Source: Bacillota bacterium (GTDB taxonomy: Bacteria; Bacillota; Sulfobacillia; Sulfobacillales; Sulfobacillaceae). From it: a stretch of DNA of 24,693 nt. The notes below the pieces were generated by a model that saw only the letters and a list, made by a program, of their open reading frames with translations, was not told where the DNA came from and ran no database searches. The translations under genes and the position numbers were made by a program. Positions 7,644 to 16,148 of the stretch are shown here, piece after piece; position 1 is the first letter of the stretch; every line of letters begins with the position of its first letter. The stretch covers positions 20,305 through 44,997 of the forward strand of contig JAMDDZ010000076.1 of NCBI GenBank assembly GCA_023488565.1, written 5' to 3'.

Positions 7644-8375
7644 GTGTATTGGGAACATTTAACCAGCAAGACCTTTCAAGAGCAGGTCATCAATCGTGTG
7701 GACACGGCAATCTTGCCGACCGGCAGCGTTGAGGCCCACGGCATGCATTGTCCCTTAGGAACCGACAACATAGCGCCAGCGGAATTCGCGGCACGGCTAG
7801 AAGCGTTGTATCCCGAACGCGTGCTGGTATTGCCGGCAGTGCCTTACGGGCACACTTGGGATTTGGCTCAATGGCCTGGCACTATTTCCGTATCCAATCG
7901 AGCTTTTAGTCAATATGTTGCGGAAGTGGGCACCAATGCCAGTCGGTGGGGAATTCGCAATCTCATTTTGATGAATGGTCACGGCGGGAATGTGGGCGCG
8001 TTGCAAGAAGCCATGGAGTCCATGGCAGAGGCTGGTATGCGCGCAGTTTTGGTAAACTGGTGGCTCGACTATAGTCAAGATATCTTGACGGTGACCTCAG
8101 GCCAAGGACACGCTGGTGAGGATGAAACCGCCGTCATGCTAGCCATGGCAGGAAATTGGGTTAAAATGGAGGATGCCACATTTAATCCCTATAAGCCTAA
8201 ATTTCGTGTCAAAGCCATAGGTATTCAAGATAAGGTGTTACGTCATGCGACGACCGGAGACGGGCGACTTGGTACTAAGGAAAAGGGCGAAAAAATTATT
8301 GAATTGGTAGTGGCCCGTTTGTCCCACATGCTGGAAGACTTGTGGCAGGACGACCTTTTTACCGAGACCCACTGA
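7644..8375 (+). CDS. creatininase-family metal-dependent amidohydrolase
   Basis: 243 residues from GTG 7644, with AGGTG a few bases upstream. The PF02633 metal-site pattern is present: Glu30 and His32 in PTGSVEAHG, Asp41 in LGTDN, His113 in NGHGGN, and Glu159 in GHAGEDET. This matches the two-metal site of creatininase and related enzymes such as formamide hydrolases of riboflavin/F420 and PQQ-type pathways. The protein is cytoplasmic, with no signal peptide. It probably opens a cyclic amide or cleaves a formamide; the substrate is unknown and true creatininase activity should not be assumed. Its neighbour 27 bases downstream is an aspartate aminotransferase, suggesting amino-acid metabolism. 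Confidence 0.85.
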   Translation: MYWEHLTSKTFQEQVINRVDTAILPTGSVEAHGMHCPLGTDNIAPAEFAARLEALYPERVLVLPAVPYGHTWDLAQWPGTISVSNRAFSQYVAEVGTNASRWGIRNLILMNGHGGNVGALQEAMESMAEAGMRAVLVNWWLDYSQDILTVTSGQGHAGEDETAVMLAMAGNWVKMEDATFNPYKPKFRVKAIGIQDKVLRHATTGDGRLGTKEKGEKIIELVVARLSHMLEDLWQDDLFTETH

Positions 8376-8402
8376 GAATTGGATGTTGAGGAGGAATCAT
8401 CG

Positions 8403-9590
8403 TTGAAATTGGCAGAACGCGTAACCCAACTTAGTCCTTCACCTACCATGGCAGTCGATGCCAAGGCGAAAGCTTTGGCGGCGCAGGGCCGCGATGTGGT
8501 GAATTTTGGCGCCGGAGAACCCGATTTTGACACACCGGAAAACATTCGCCGCGCTGCCTGTGAGGCCGTTGAGCATGGACACACTCGTTATACGGCGGTG
8601 GGCGGGATTCTCGCCCTGAAAACCGCTATCGGGGGACGACTGAAACTAGACACCGGGGTCGACTATGCACCCGAAGAAATTTTGGTTTCAGTAGGGGCCA
8701 AGCATTCGTTGTACAATGCGACCATGGCATTGGTGAGCCCTGGCGATGGTGTCTTATTGCCAGTTCCCTACTGGGTGACCTACCCTGAACAAATACGGCT
8801 GGCCGCGGGTATCGTCCAAGCGGTAGACATTGCCCCGGAACATCAGAACGAGTTAATCGTGGATGATTTACTGCGGGTAGCCAACGCTAAAACCAAAGGA
8901 CTCATTCTCAATTCTCCCAGCAACCCATCCGGTGCCGTCATCCGACCGAGCTATCTGGCGGATATTGCTCAACTGGCTGTGGAACGTGATTGGTTCGTGA
9001 TTTCCGACGAAATTTATGGACGACTAGTGTATGACGATGCGGAGCAAGTCTCCATTGCCCGGTATCCGGGAATGCGCGAGCGTACCATCGTTATTAACGG
9101 GGTGTCCAAAGCGTATGCGATGACCGGTTGGCGAATTGGCTACGCAGCGGGGCCTAAAGAAGTCATTTCCGCAATGACCAATCTGCAATCGCAATCGACG
9201 TCCAATCCTACCACCATCTCTCAGTACGCGGCGTTGGAAGCATTTACCGGTCCTCAGGAAGCGGTTGGGGAAATGCACCGAGAATTTGATCGTCGGCGTC
9301 GCTTTGCAGTTTCGCGGGTTAATGCCATAAAGGGATTGTCGGTGGTGACTCCCAAGGGTGCTTTTTACCTCTGGGTGAACATGAGTCCGTGGATCGGGAA
9401 GACGGTTAAAAATCGTGTGATTAATTCTGCCGATGACTTAGCTTTAGCATGGCTGGAGTCCGCTGACGTCTCTGTAGTGCCTGGATCCGGTTTTGGCATG
9501 CCTCAGTATTTCCGCATATCCTATGCAACGTCGCTGGAAAGACTTAGCACGGGACTGGACCGCATGGCCGCATTGCTGGAGAACGCATAG
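8403..9590 (+). CDS. class I aminotransferase, aspartate aminotransferase type
   Basis: 395 residues from TTG 8403. That start is preferred over an in-frame TTG at 8379 because GAGGAGG (8389-8395) sits seven bases before it and MKLAERVTQLSPS is the usual family opening. It is a fold-type I PLP enzyme that transfers an amino group between aspartate and 2-oxoglutarate. Landmarks: NFGAGEPDFDTP near residue 34, TRYTAVGG, the NSPSNPSG segment that contacts PLP and substrate, VISDEIYGRLVYD, the Schiff-base lysine Lys236 in SKAYAMTGWRIGY, and the FRISYA arginine near the end that binds the alpha-carboxylate. It resembles the Thermus/Bacillus Ib subgroup, where prephenate or other amino donors are also possible. 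murD starts one base after its stop. Confidence 0.9.
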   Translation: MKLAERVTQLSPSPTMAVDAKAKALAAQGRDVVNFGAGEPDFDTPENIRRAACEAVEHGHTRYTAVGGILALKTAIGGRLKLDTGVDYAPEEILVSVGAKHSLYNATMALVSPGDGVLLPVPYWVTYPEQIRLAAGIVQAVDIAPEHQNELIVDDLLRVANAKTKGLILNSPSNPSGAVIRPSYLADIAQLAVERDWFVISDEIYGRLVYDDAEQVSIARYPGMRERTIVINGVSKAYAMTGWRIGYAAGPKEVISAMTNLQSQSTSNPTTISQYAALEAFTGPQEAVGEMHREFDRRRRFAVSRVNAIKGLSVVTPKGAFYLWVNMSPWIGKTVKNRVINSADDLALAWLESADVSVVPGSGFGMPQYFRISYATSLERLSTGLDRMAALLENA

Positions 9591-9591
9591 T

Positions 9592-10959
9592 ATGGGTGGC
9601 ATGCCACAAGTGGGCATTATCGGACTAGGGGTGAATAACCAACCCCTGGTTCGTTTTTTTTTGGACCGGGGGATTGCTGTAGCGGTGGCTGACCGTAGGC
9701 CGCGAAACGCCATTGAAGAGACTTTGTCGCGCTTGGGAGTGGAATCGGATCAAGTGCATATTGCTGCAGGCGAAGAGTACTTGCAGAACCTGTCCCGTTG
9801 GCCGTTAAAAGAAGTGTATGTGACCCCCGGAATGAAAAAAAATGTGCCGGAAATCCACGTCTTGGCATCGCGGGGGACGCGTATCACTTGTGAGACCAAT
9901 TTATTTTTAGAATTATGCCCGGCCCCGGTGATTGGCATCACCGGCTCCGCTGGCAAAACGACGACGACGACGTTACTGGGTATGGGACTCAAACAAGACG
10001 GGCGCCATCCGGTGCATGTCGGCGGAAATATTGGGACCTCGTTGTTGCCCCGTTTACCTCAGATCCGCCCATCGGACTGGGTAGTCATGGAACTTTCCAG
10101 CTTTCAGTTAGAACTGGTCACTCGCAGTCCTCACGGAGCGGCGATCTTGAATTTATCCCCCAATCATTTGGACATCCATGGCGATTTTTCCGCCTATCGA
10201 GCGGCAAAAGCTCATATTTGGGATTTTCAGTCGGATGATGATTGGGCATTAATTCCGGCAGACGATGCCGGGTTGGCATCCCTATTTAGGGGTCATCGTG
10301 CCGCACCGACCTGGTTTTCACTGCAAACGGTACCGCCTCATGGGTCAGGATTAGACCATGGATGGCTGGTATGGCAAGCGGAAGGACAGCGGGTTCCGAT
10401 AATTGCCCGGGATCGGTTGAAAATGCCCGGAGAGCATAATGTCGCCAATGCTTTGGCGGCAATTGCCTTGCATATGATGGCCGGGGGACATCCGGATGCG
10501 ATATCCGAGGTCTTAGGGATCTTCGATGGGGTTCCGCATCGGTTGGAAAAGGTGCGTGAGCATGATAGTATCATATATATCAACGATTCGATAGCCACCG
10601 CTCCAGATCGGACGATGGCAGCTTTGAATGCTATCAGGCAACCCATCATACTGATTGCAGGTGGTTATGATAAGCATTTGGAGTACGAGACATTGGGGCA
10701 GGCTATTGCCCAGAGCACCGTGCGTGCGGTTATCGTCCTAGGGCAGACAGGGGAGAAAATTGCCCACGCGGTCCAGCAAAGTGGTCGTCAAATTCCGGTG
10801 CAACAAGTGGCTGATTTGGCTACCGCGGTAATCGCGGCACGAAAAGCAGCTCGGCCCGGCGACGTCGTGTTGCTTTCCCCCGCCTCGGCGAGTTATGATA
10901 TGTTTTTGAACTTTGAAGAGCGTGGTCAGCGCTTTCGCGAACTTGTCCAAGGTTTGTAG
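9592..10959 (+). CDS. murD: UDP-N-acetylmuramoyl-L-alanine:D-glutamate ligase
   Basis: 455 residues from ATG 9592, with GGAG ten bases upstream; ATG 9601 is a possible alternative. It adds D-glutamate to UDP-MurNAc-L-Ala using ATP in cytoplasmic peptidoglycan precursor synthesis. Domains: an N-terminal Rossmann-like domain (VGIIGLGVNNQP); a central ATPase with P-loop GITGSAGKTTTTT (115-127), VMELSSFQLE, and the carbamylated lysine in HLDIHGDFSAYRAAKAHIW; and a C-terminal domain with HRLEKV, INDSIATAPDRT and SPASASYDMFLNFEERG, the D-Glu-binding signature. The NDSIATAPDRT form differs from the NDSKGTN form of model MurDs. The gene is outside any dcw cluster and next to an aminotransferase; D-glutamate for it could come from the upstream dat. 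Confidence 0.93.
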   Translation: MGGMPQVGIIGLGVNNQPLVRFFLDRGIAVAVADRRPRNAIEETLSRLGVESDQVHIAAGEEYLQNLSRWPLKEVYVTPGMKKNVPEIHVLASRGTRITCETNLFLELCPAPVIGITGSAGKTTTTTLLGMGLKQDGRHPVHVGGNIGTSLLPRLPQIRPSDWVVMELSSFQLELVTRSPHGAAILNLSPNHLDIHGDFSAYRAAKAHIWDFQSDDDWALIPADDAGLASLFRGHRAAPTWFSLQTVPPHGSGLDHGWLVWQAEGQRVPIIARDRLKMPGEHNVANALAAIALHMMAGGHPDAISEVLGIFDGVPHRLEKVREHDSIIYINDSIATAPDRTMAALNAIRQPIILIAGGYDKHLEYETLGQAIAQSTVRAVIVLGQTGEKIAHAVQQSGRQIPVQQVADLATAVIAARKAARPGDVVLLSPASASYDMFLNFEERGQRFRELVQGL

Positions 10960-10990
10960 GGACTTCGCCTATATTGGAGGTTTTTGAAGA

Positions 10991-12811
10991 ATGGAACGGC
11001 GTGACATACGAAACGTGGCTATCATCGCGCACGTGGACCACGGCAAAACCACGTTGGTAGATGCCATGCTCAAGCAGAGTGGCATATTTCGGGATCCCAG
11101 CCAAATGACGGAACGGGTCATGGATTCCAATGATTTAGAGAGGGAACGCGGAATCACAATTTTGGCGAAAACCACTGCGGTACGCTATCAAGACGTGACC
11201 ATCAATATTGTCGACACTCCTGGGCACGCGGACTTTGGCGGTGAAGTGGAGCGCATTTTAAGCATGGTCGATGGCGCGCTGTTGGTTGTCGATGCCAACG
11301 AGGGCCCTATGCCCCAGACCCGGTATGTGTTGCAAAAAGCGCTGTCGTGGGGCATCAAGCCTGTTGTGGTGTTAAACAAAATGGACCGTGAAGGGGTGCG
11401 GCCCGAAGAAGTATTGGAGCAAGTGCTAGAGTTGTTCATCGACTTGGAGGCAAATGATGAACAGCTTGAGTTTCCAGTGATTTATTCCTCGGCCAAGCAA
11501 GGCATTGCATCGCATGAAAGAGATTTGTCCGGTGAGGGCAATTTGTCAGTGTTATTTGAAACCATCATCAGCGCGGTTCCATGCCCTGTTGGCGATGAAA
11601 CCCAGCCCTTGCAACTGCTGGTGACCACACTGGACCATGATGAATATGTAGGACGATTGGCAATTGGGCGTATTCGCCAAGGGAAAATTGCTGCGGGGCA
11701 AATGGTTGGGATTGTAGCCCACAATGGGGATGTTACACGCTCTCGGGTAACCAAGGTATTTGGTCGCATGGGACTTAAAAAGATTGAATTGGACAGTGCC
11801 ATCGTAGGAGATATTGTGACATTGTCGGGACTTAATAACGTGACGATTGGTGACACAATTACCGACCCAGAGAATCCATCGCCACTGCCTCCGGTTAAGG
11901 TGGATGAGCCTACTCTGACCATTTTAGTTGGCGTCAATACGAGTCCATTTGCGGGACAAGAAGGCCAATTTGTCACCTCCAGGCATTTACGCGAGCGACT
12001 TTTGCGAGAACAAGAACGCAACGTGGCACTGCGGGTCGAAGAAACCGAAGACGCTGAAATTTTTCGCGTATCGGGTCGCGGCGAGTTGCACTTGGGCATT
12101 CTTCTCGAAGAAATGCGGCGTGAGGGTTACGAAATGGAAGTTTCCAAGCCCGAAGTGATCATGCATCAAGGACCTGAAGGTTTGCTGGAACCCACCGAAC
12201 GCTTGTTTTTAGATGTGCCCGATGAACATGTGGGAACCGTGATGGAAATATTAGGTCCCCGCAAGGCAACGATGGTGCAAATGGGCCAGGCGGGCCCGGG
12301 GCAGACGCGTCTGGAATTTATCATCAGCGCCCGGGGATTACTGGGATTTCGTACTGCATTTGTCAACCAAACCCGTGGCTACGGGGTGATGAATCACTTG
12401 TTTGAAGGCTATGCACCCTATTCTGGGGCGATTGAAGAAATACCCCGCGGAGCTCTGGTAGCCATGGAGTCCGGTGTTGCCACATCTTATGCGCTGGACA
12501 ACGCGCAAGAAAGAGGGGTTCTGTTTATTGGGCCTGGCACCCCGGTGTATGTGGGGATGGTGGTGGGTGAGAACAGCCGCCCCACCGACTTGGAGCTCAA
12601 CGTTTGTAAGAAAAAACATGTGACTAATATGCGTAATGCCACTGCTGAAGAGGGAATTCGGCTGACCCCTCCGAGGACGCTCACCCTGGATGCGGCTTTG
12701 GAATATGTGAAAACGGATGAACTGGTAGAGATTACACCGAAAAATGTGCGTTTGCGTAAGGCGACGCTGGATCGTAATCAGCGCAAGCGGGAGCGAATCC
12801 AGAGGGTTTGA
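10991..12811 (+). CDS. typA: ribosome-associated GTPase TypA/BipA
   Basis: 606 residues from ATG 10991, following TTGGAGG. It is a translational GTPase of the EF-G/LepA class that binds 70S ribosomes and supports 50S assembly, cold and stress adaptation. G1 is AHVDHGKTT (13-21), the switch-I region has RERGIT, G3 is DTPGHADFGGEVER, and G4 is NKMD. Domain II, the EF-G-like domains (FRVSGRGELHLGILLEEMRREGYE) and the BipA-specific C-terminal domain ending in KNVRLRKATLDRNQRKR are all present. Length and motifs match full-length TypA. It lies 31 bases after murD and its stop overlaps a possible upstream TTG of dnaE. Confidence 0.96.
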   Translation: MERRDIRNVAIIAHVDHGKTTLVDAMLKQSGIFRDPSQMTERVMDSNDLERERGITILAKTTAVRYQDVTINIVDTPGHADFGGEVERILSMVDGALLVVDANEGPMPQTRYVLQKALSWGIKPVVVLNKMDREGVRPEEVLEQVLELFIDLEANDEQLEFPVIYSSAKQGIASHERDLSGEGNLSVLFETIISAVPCPVGDETQPLQLLVTTLDHDEYVGRLAIGRIRQGKIAAGQMVGIVAHNGDVTRSRVTKVFGRMGLKKIELDSAIVGDIVTLSGLNNVTIGDTITDPENPSPLPPVKVDEPTLTILVGVNTSPFAGQEGQFVTSRHLRERLLREQERNVALRVEETEDAEIFRVSGRGELHLGILLEEMRREGYEMEVSKPEVIMHQGPEGLLEPTERLFLDVPDEHVGTVMEILGPRKATMVQMGQAGPGQTRLEFIISARGLLGFRTAFVNQTRGYGVMNHLFEGYAPYSGAIEEIPRGALVAMESGVATSYALDNAQERGVLFIGPGTPVYVGMVVGENSRPTDLELNVCKKKHVTNMRNATAEEGIRLTPPRTLTLDAALEYVKTDELVEITPKNVRLRKATLDRNQRKRERIQRV

Positions 12812-12831
12812 CGAAGCGAGGGTGTGACCTG

Positions 12832-15600
12832 GTGACGCCTCTTCTCAACATCTGGTCGGGATATTCTGTATTACGTTCGACATGGCGCTTTGAGCCAGGT
12901 CTTAGCGCGTTGGCGCAGCTAGGCTATCGTCAAGTTGGACTGGCGGACTGGGAAACATTAGCGGGCGCCGAAATTTTTGAGCGTGAGGCCAAAGCTCGAG
13001 GCCTCACTCCATGGATTGGAGTAACCCTCAATGTGCAAATGGAATCTGGCTTTCATCCGTTGCGGCTCTATGCAATGAGTCCCGAGGGATGGCAACATTT
13101 GTGCGCGTTGATGGAAGCGACCGAGCCGCACACGGTTGCTTCGGTGCAATCCCCGCATGTCATGGCAATATGGGCCAAGGATACGCCTCGGGCGCCCGCT
13201 TTGTGGTCAGGATTGCGGGATTACAGGTTCTTTGCAGTTGTCGAAGAGATGTGGCCGCCCAGTGAGGAAATGAATCAGATTCCTAACGGCTGGTGGCTGC
13301 CGGCTTGGCCTATCCGTTGGCATGATCCCGCAGATGATGATGCCTATCGTGCGTTAGTGCAAATTGGTGGTCACGATGTGACAACCTTGCCCCTTCTCCA
13401 GCCGCTGCCACCGCAATCAGAGTTGTTGTCACGATATCCCGGCTCCTGGCACAAACGCCTTTTTCAGCAAGAGGCACCCGCGACTGTGCTGCCTGATCGC
13501 GACTTTAAACTGCCGCGGAGCAAAGAGTCTCTTGAGCAAGAACGGGAGACGCTCAAGATGCTAGTCAACCAAGGTCTACATCGCAGGTTCTCTCATTTGA
13601 CGGCCGAGATCCTGGAAAGACGCGACCATGAGCTGGAGATCATTGGTTCTTTGGGGTTTTCTGGATACTTTTTAATTGTTGCGGATCTGGTACAATTTGC
13701 GCGCAAGTCCCATATTAGGGTAGGTCCGGGACGCGGTTCAGCGGCTGGCAGTTTGGTTTCCTATGCATTAGGCATTACCGATATCGAACCGCTTTCCCAC
13801 GGATTGATTTTTGAACGGTTTTTGAATCCAGCACGCAAGTCGATGCCGGACATTGACCTCGATTTTGACTATGAACGGCGCTACGAATTAATTGAGTACT
13901 TACGACGCCGGTGGGGCGCCGATCGAGTGGCCCAAATTGGCACATTTGGCACATTGGGTGCACGTGCCGTGACTCGTGACGTAGGTAGGGTACTGGGCAT
14001 TGCACCCCAGTTGGTGGATCGCGTTGCGGCATCCATTGGTCCTGGCCAAGATGTGGCAGCCGTAGCGGATCAAATGATGAAAATCGACGGGTCTGGACGA
14101 TGGAGCCAATTGTCTCAGAAACTTGAGGGATTGCCACGGCACGCGTCCATCCATGCTGCAGGAGTAATAGTGGCGCCGGAACCCATTGGCCATTGGGTGC
14201 CTTGCCATCATGAAGAAGGCCATTTAGTCACACAAATGGAAATGGCTTCATTAGAGCGTTTAGGCCTTTTAAAACTCGATTTGCTTGGACTTCGTACATT
14301 AACGGTCATTCAACAAGTGGAAGAGGCGACCGGAACGGCGGAGAGATCTTTGGCAACCCTGGATCCGCGCGATGAGAAAACCTTGAAATTGCTGGGGCGC
14401 GGAGATACTGAGGCAGTATTCCAACTCGACGGAGCGGGTGTGGTGGAATTGTTGCGTGCTTTAAGGCCGCAGTCAATGGAAGACGTGATGACCGTGGTGG
14501 CCCTTTACCGCCCGGGTCCAATGGACAACATATCCCGTTTCTTAGCGCGTCGCCGACAATGGCAACCTAGTGACGATGATGCAGTGGCCCGATTGGTTCC
14601 GGAAACCTATGGAATTTTAGTATACCAGGAACAGCTTATGATGGTGATTCGGGAATTGGCCGGATATACATGGGCTGAAGCTGATTTGTTCCGGCGAGCC
14701 ATTAGCAAGAAGGATCGGGCTCTATTAGACAGTGAGCGGAGTCGGTTGGTTGCGGCACTCGAAAGACGTGGCATGGACCAGAATTCGGCACTGGAGTTAT
14801 GGCGGCAGATAACCGCATTTGCGGACTATGGATTTAATAAATCGCATGCGGCAGCATATGGGAGTCTTAGCTATTACGTCGCCTATCTTAAGGCACATCA
14901 TCCTTTGGAGTTTTGGGCGGCGGAGCTTAGTACCTTGGCAGATTTAGGACGCCTGCAAAGAACGGTAGATATTGTAACGGCCTCCGGCATTGACTTCTAT
15001 CCCCCTGACATCAACCGTAGCGGAGTGCGTTACATGGCGGACAATGATAAAATCCGTGTGGGTCTGTCGGCGGTTCGCGGGATTAATCGCGACACCGCCG
15101 GGATTATTGTTCAGGAGAGAGAGAATCAGGGCCCTTACCGTAATTGGGACGACTTTATGTCGCGGGTCGGACGCCAACTTGGAGACAGGGTGTGCGAGGC
15201 CCTTGACGATGCCAAAGCGTTCGCAGAAATCGAGGGAGGGCGGCGCAAGACAACACAGATCTCATGGTTTGATGAACGACTGGACGGTGGCCCTCAAACT
15301 CGCGCCATTTTGGATGTCCAAACCATTTTAGGCTGGCGTTGGCCAGTGGCAGTGGGCCCCATTTATGTGCGTATTGATTCTCAGACCCAGGTGGAGTCAA
15401 TAGCCCAACAGGTAACCACGGTGGCTAAAGAATGGCAAGGCCCAGAACCGATTGTGCTGGCAAGACCCGAAGGACGTGGAAGACCTATCCCGGGAATCAC
15501 GATGGCGGCTCATTGGCAGGCTTTAGCAGCACTGCGGGAGATTGATGGCGTGTTGGCTGCGGGTCGACAAATAGAGAAACTGAAGGAGGTGCCGCGTTGA
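12832..15600 (+). CDS. dnaE: DNA polymerase III alpha subunit, DnaE type, compact with degenerate PHP domain
   Basis: 922 residues from GTG 12832, supported by GAGGGTG eight bases upstream; a TTG at 12808 overlapping the typA stop would add eight residues. It polymerises DNA from dNTPs. The polymerase core is intact: SLGFSGYFLIVADLV, GPGRGSAAGSLVSYALGI, PDIDLDF with Asp342 and Asp344, the third acidic residue Asp483 in LKLDLLGLRTLT, VVALYRPGPMDN, YQEQLM and FADYGFNKSHAAAYG. The N-terminal PHP region lacks its metal ligands: the HxH motif reads Asn6-Ile-Trp8 and the Asp-His pair reads Asp39-Trp40. Length is about 920 rather than the usual 1,050-1,160, with a reduced C-terminal region after the helix-hairpin-helix. 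It may be the replicase or an accessory DnaE. Confidence 0.9.
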   Translation: MTPLLNIWSGYSVLRSTWRFEPGLSALAQLGYRQVGLADWETLAGAEIFEREAKARGLTPWIGVTLNVQMESGFHPLRLYAMSPEGWQHLCALMEATEPHTVASVQSPHVMAIWAKDTPRAPALWSGLRDYRFFAVVEEMWPPSEEMNQIPNGWWLPAWPIRWHDPADDDAYRALVQIGGHDVTTLPLLQPLPPQSELLSRYPGSWHKRLFQQEAPATVLPDRDFKLPRSKESLEQERETLKMLVNQGLHRRFSHLTAEILERRDHELEIIGSLGFSGYFLIVADLVQFARKSHIRVGPGRGSAAGSLVSYALGITDIEPLSHGLIFERFLNPARKSMPDIDLDFDYERRYELIEYLRRRWGADRVAQIGTFGTLGARAVTRDVGRVLGIAPQLVDRVAASIGPGQDVAAVADQMMKIDGSGRWSQLSQKLEGLPRHASIHAAGVIVAPEPIGHWVPCHHEEGHLVTQMEMASLERLGLLKLDLLGLRTLTVIQQVEEATGTAERSLATLDPRDEKTLKLLGRGDTEAVFQLDGAGVVELLRALRPQSMEDVMTVVALYRPGPMDNISRFLARRRQWQPSDDDAVARLVPETYGILVYQEQLMMVIRELAGYTWAEADLFRRAISKKDRALLDSERSRLVAALERRGMDQNSALELWRQITAFADYGFNKSHAAAYGSLSYYVAYLKAHHPLEFWAAELSTLADLGRLQRTVDIVTASGIDFYPPDINRSGVRYMADNDKIRVGLSAVRGINRDTAGIIVQERENQGPYRNWDDFMSRVGRQLGDRVCEALDDAKAFAEIEGGRRKTTQISWFDERLDGGPQTRAILDVQTILGWRWPVAVGPIYVRIDSQTQVESIAQQVTTVAKEWQGPEPIVLARPEGRGRPIPGITMAAHWQALAALREIDGVLAAGRQIEKLKEVPR

Positions 15601-16148
15601 ATAAGTCACGGCTTACATCACAAGAGATCACGGAGCACTTAACGCCGCCACCGGGAATTACGATACCACCCTACTCGGCTCGTAGGGATCGGGTTTATCG
15701 AACCTCGCTGCTTGTCTTTACAATTTTTTTGGCAGTAGTGGGGGTAGGATATGAACTACCCATGAAATGGATAGGGACTGTGGGTCACGTGGGTGCTAGT
15801 GTATCTCTTCTGGTGGCGGGATGGACGTTTCTGGTGTGGCTTTCCAACTGGCGGTGGCTAGTGCGTTCGCTGGTACTGGCAGGAGCCGTAGTGTCGTTTT
15901 TTCCGTCACTATCGGTATTGTCATGGGCTTTCACTTTAGGAGCCAGCGCCATCATGGCCGCCAAAGAAACTCATTGCTTTCATTTTTGGGCAGGACGGGT
16001 GATACCTTGGTATGCATTGGGCGTCGGATTGAGCTTGTTGGTGGGGCTTGACCATTCCGTTGAAGGCGTGCTCTGGCTGGGAATGGCGGGACTCTGGGCA
16101 GCACTTATGGCTGGTCGGTTAAAGCTGCCGCTCTTTGTTATAGACTAA
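15597..16148 (+). CDS. DUF2301-like integral membrane protein
   Basis: 183 residues from TTG 15597, overlapping the dnaE stop by four bases (TTGA) and preceded by an excellent AAGGAGGT six bases upstream, so it is translationally coupled to dnaE. About 35 soluble residues are followed by roughly five to six transmembrane segments (first near 38-58, last near 155-175). The loop segment AAKETHCFHFW resembles the KExFCF motif of the DUF2301 family of uncharacterised membrane proteins, which is the basis of the name. No enzyme motif or transporter signature is seen. The last four bases overlap the tail of the convergent adenosyltransferase gene. Confidence 0.6.
   Translation: MNKSRLTSQEITEHLTPPPGITIPPYSARRDRVYRTSLLVFTIFLAVVGVGYELPMKWIGTVGHVGASVSLLVAGWTFLVWLSNWRWLVRSLVLAGAVVSFFPSLSVLSWAFTLGASAIMAAKETHCFHFWAGRVIPWYALGVGLSLLVGLDHSVEGVLWLGMAGLWAALMAGRLKLPLFVID

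Noticed and set aside
9493..9591. Extended N-terminus for MurD reaching back into the aminotransferase gene
   Set aside because: The extra residues do not look like MurD and overlap coding sequence in another frame; ATG 9592 gives the normal family length and opening.
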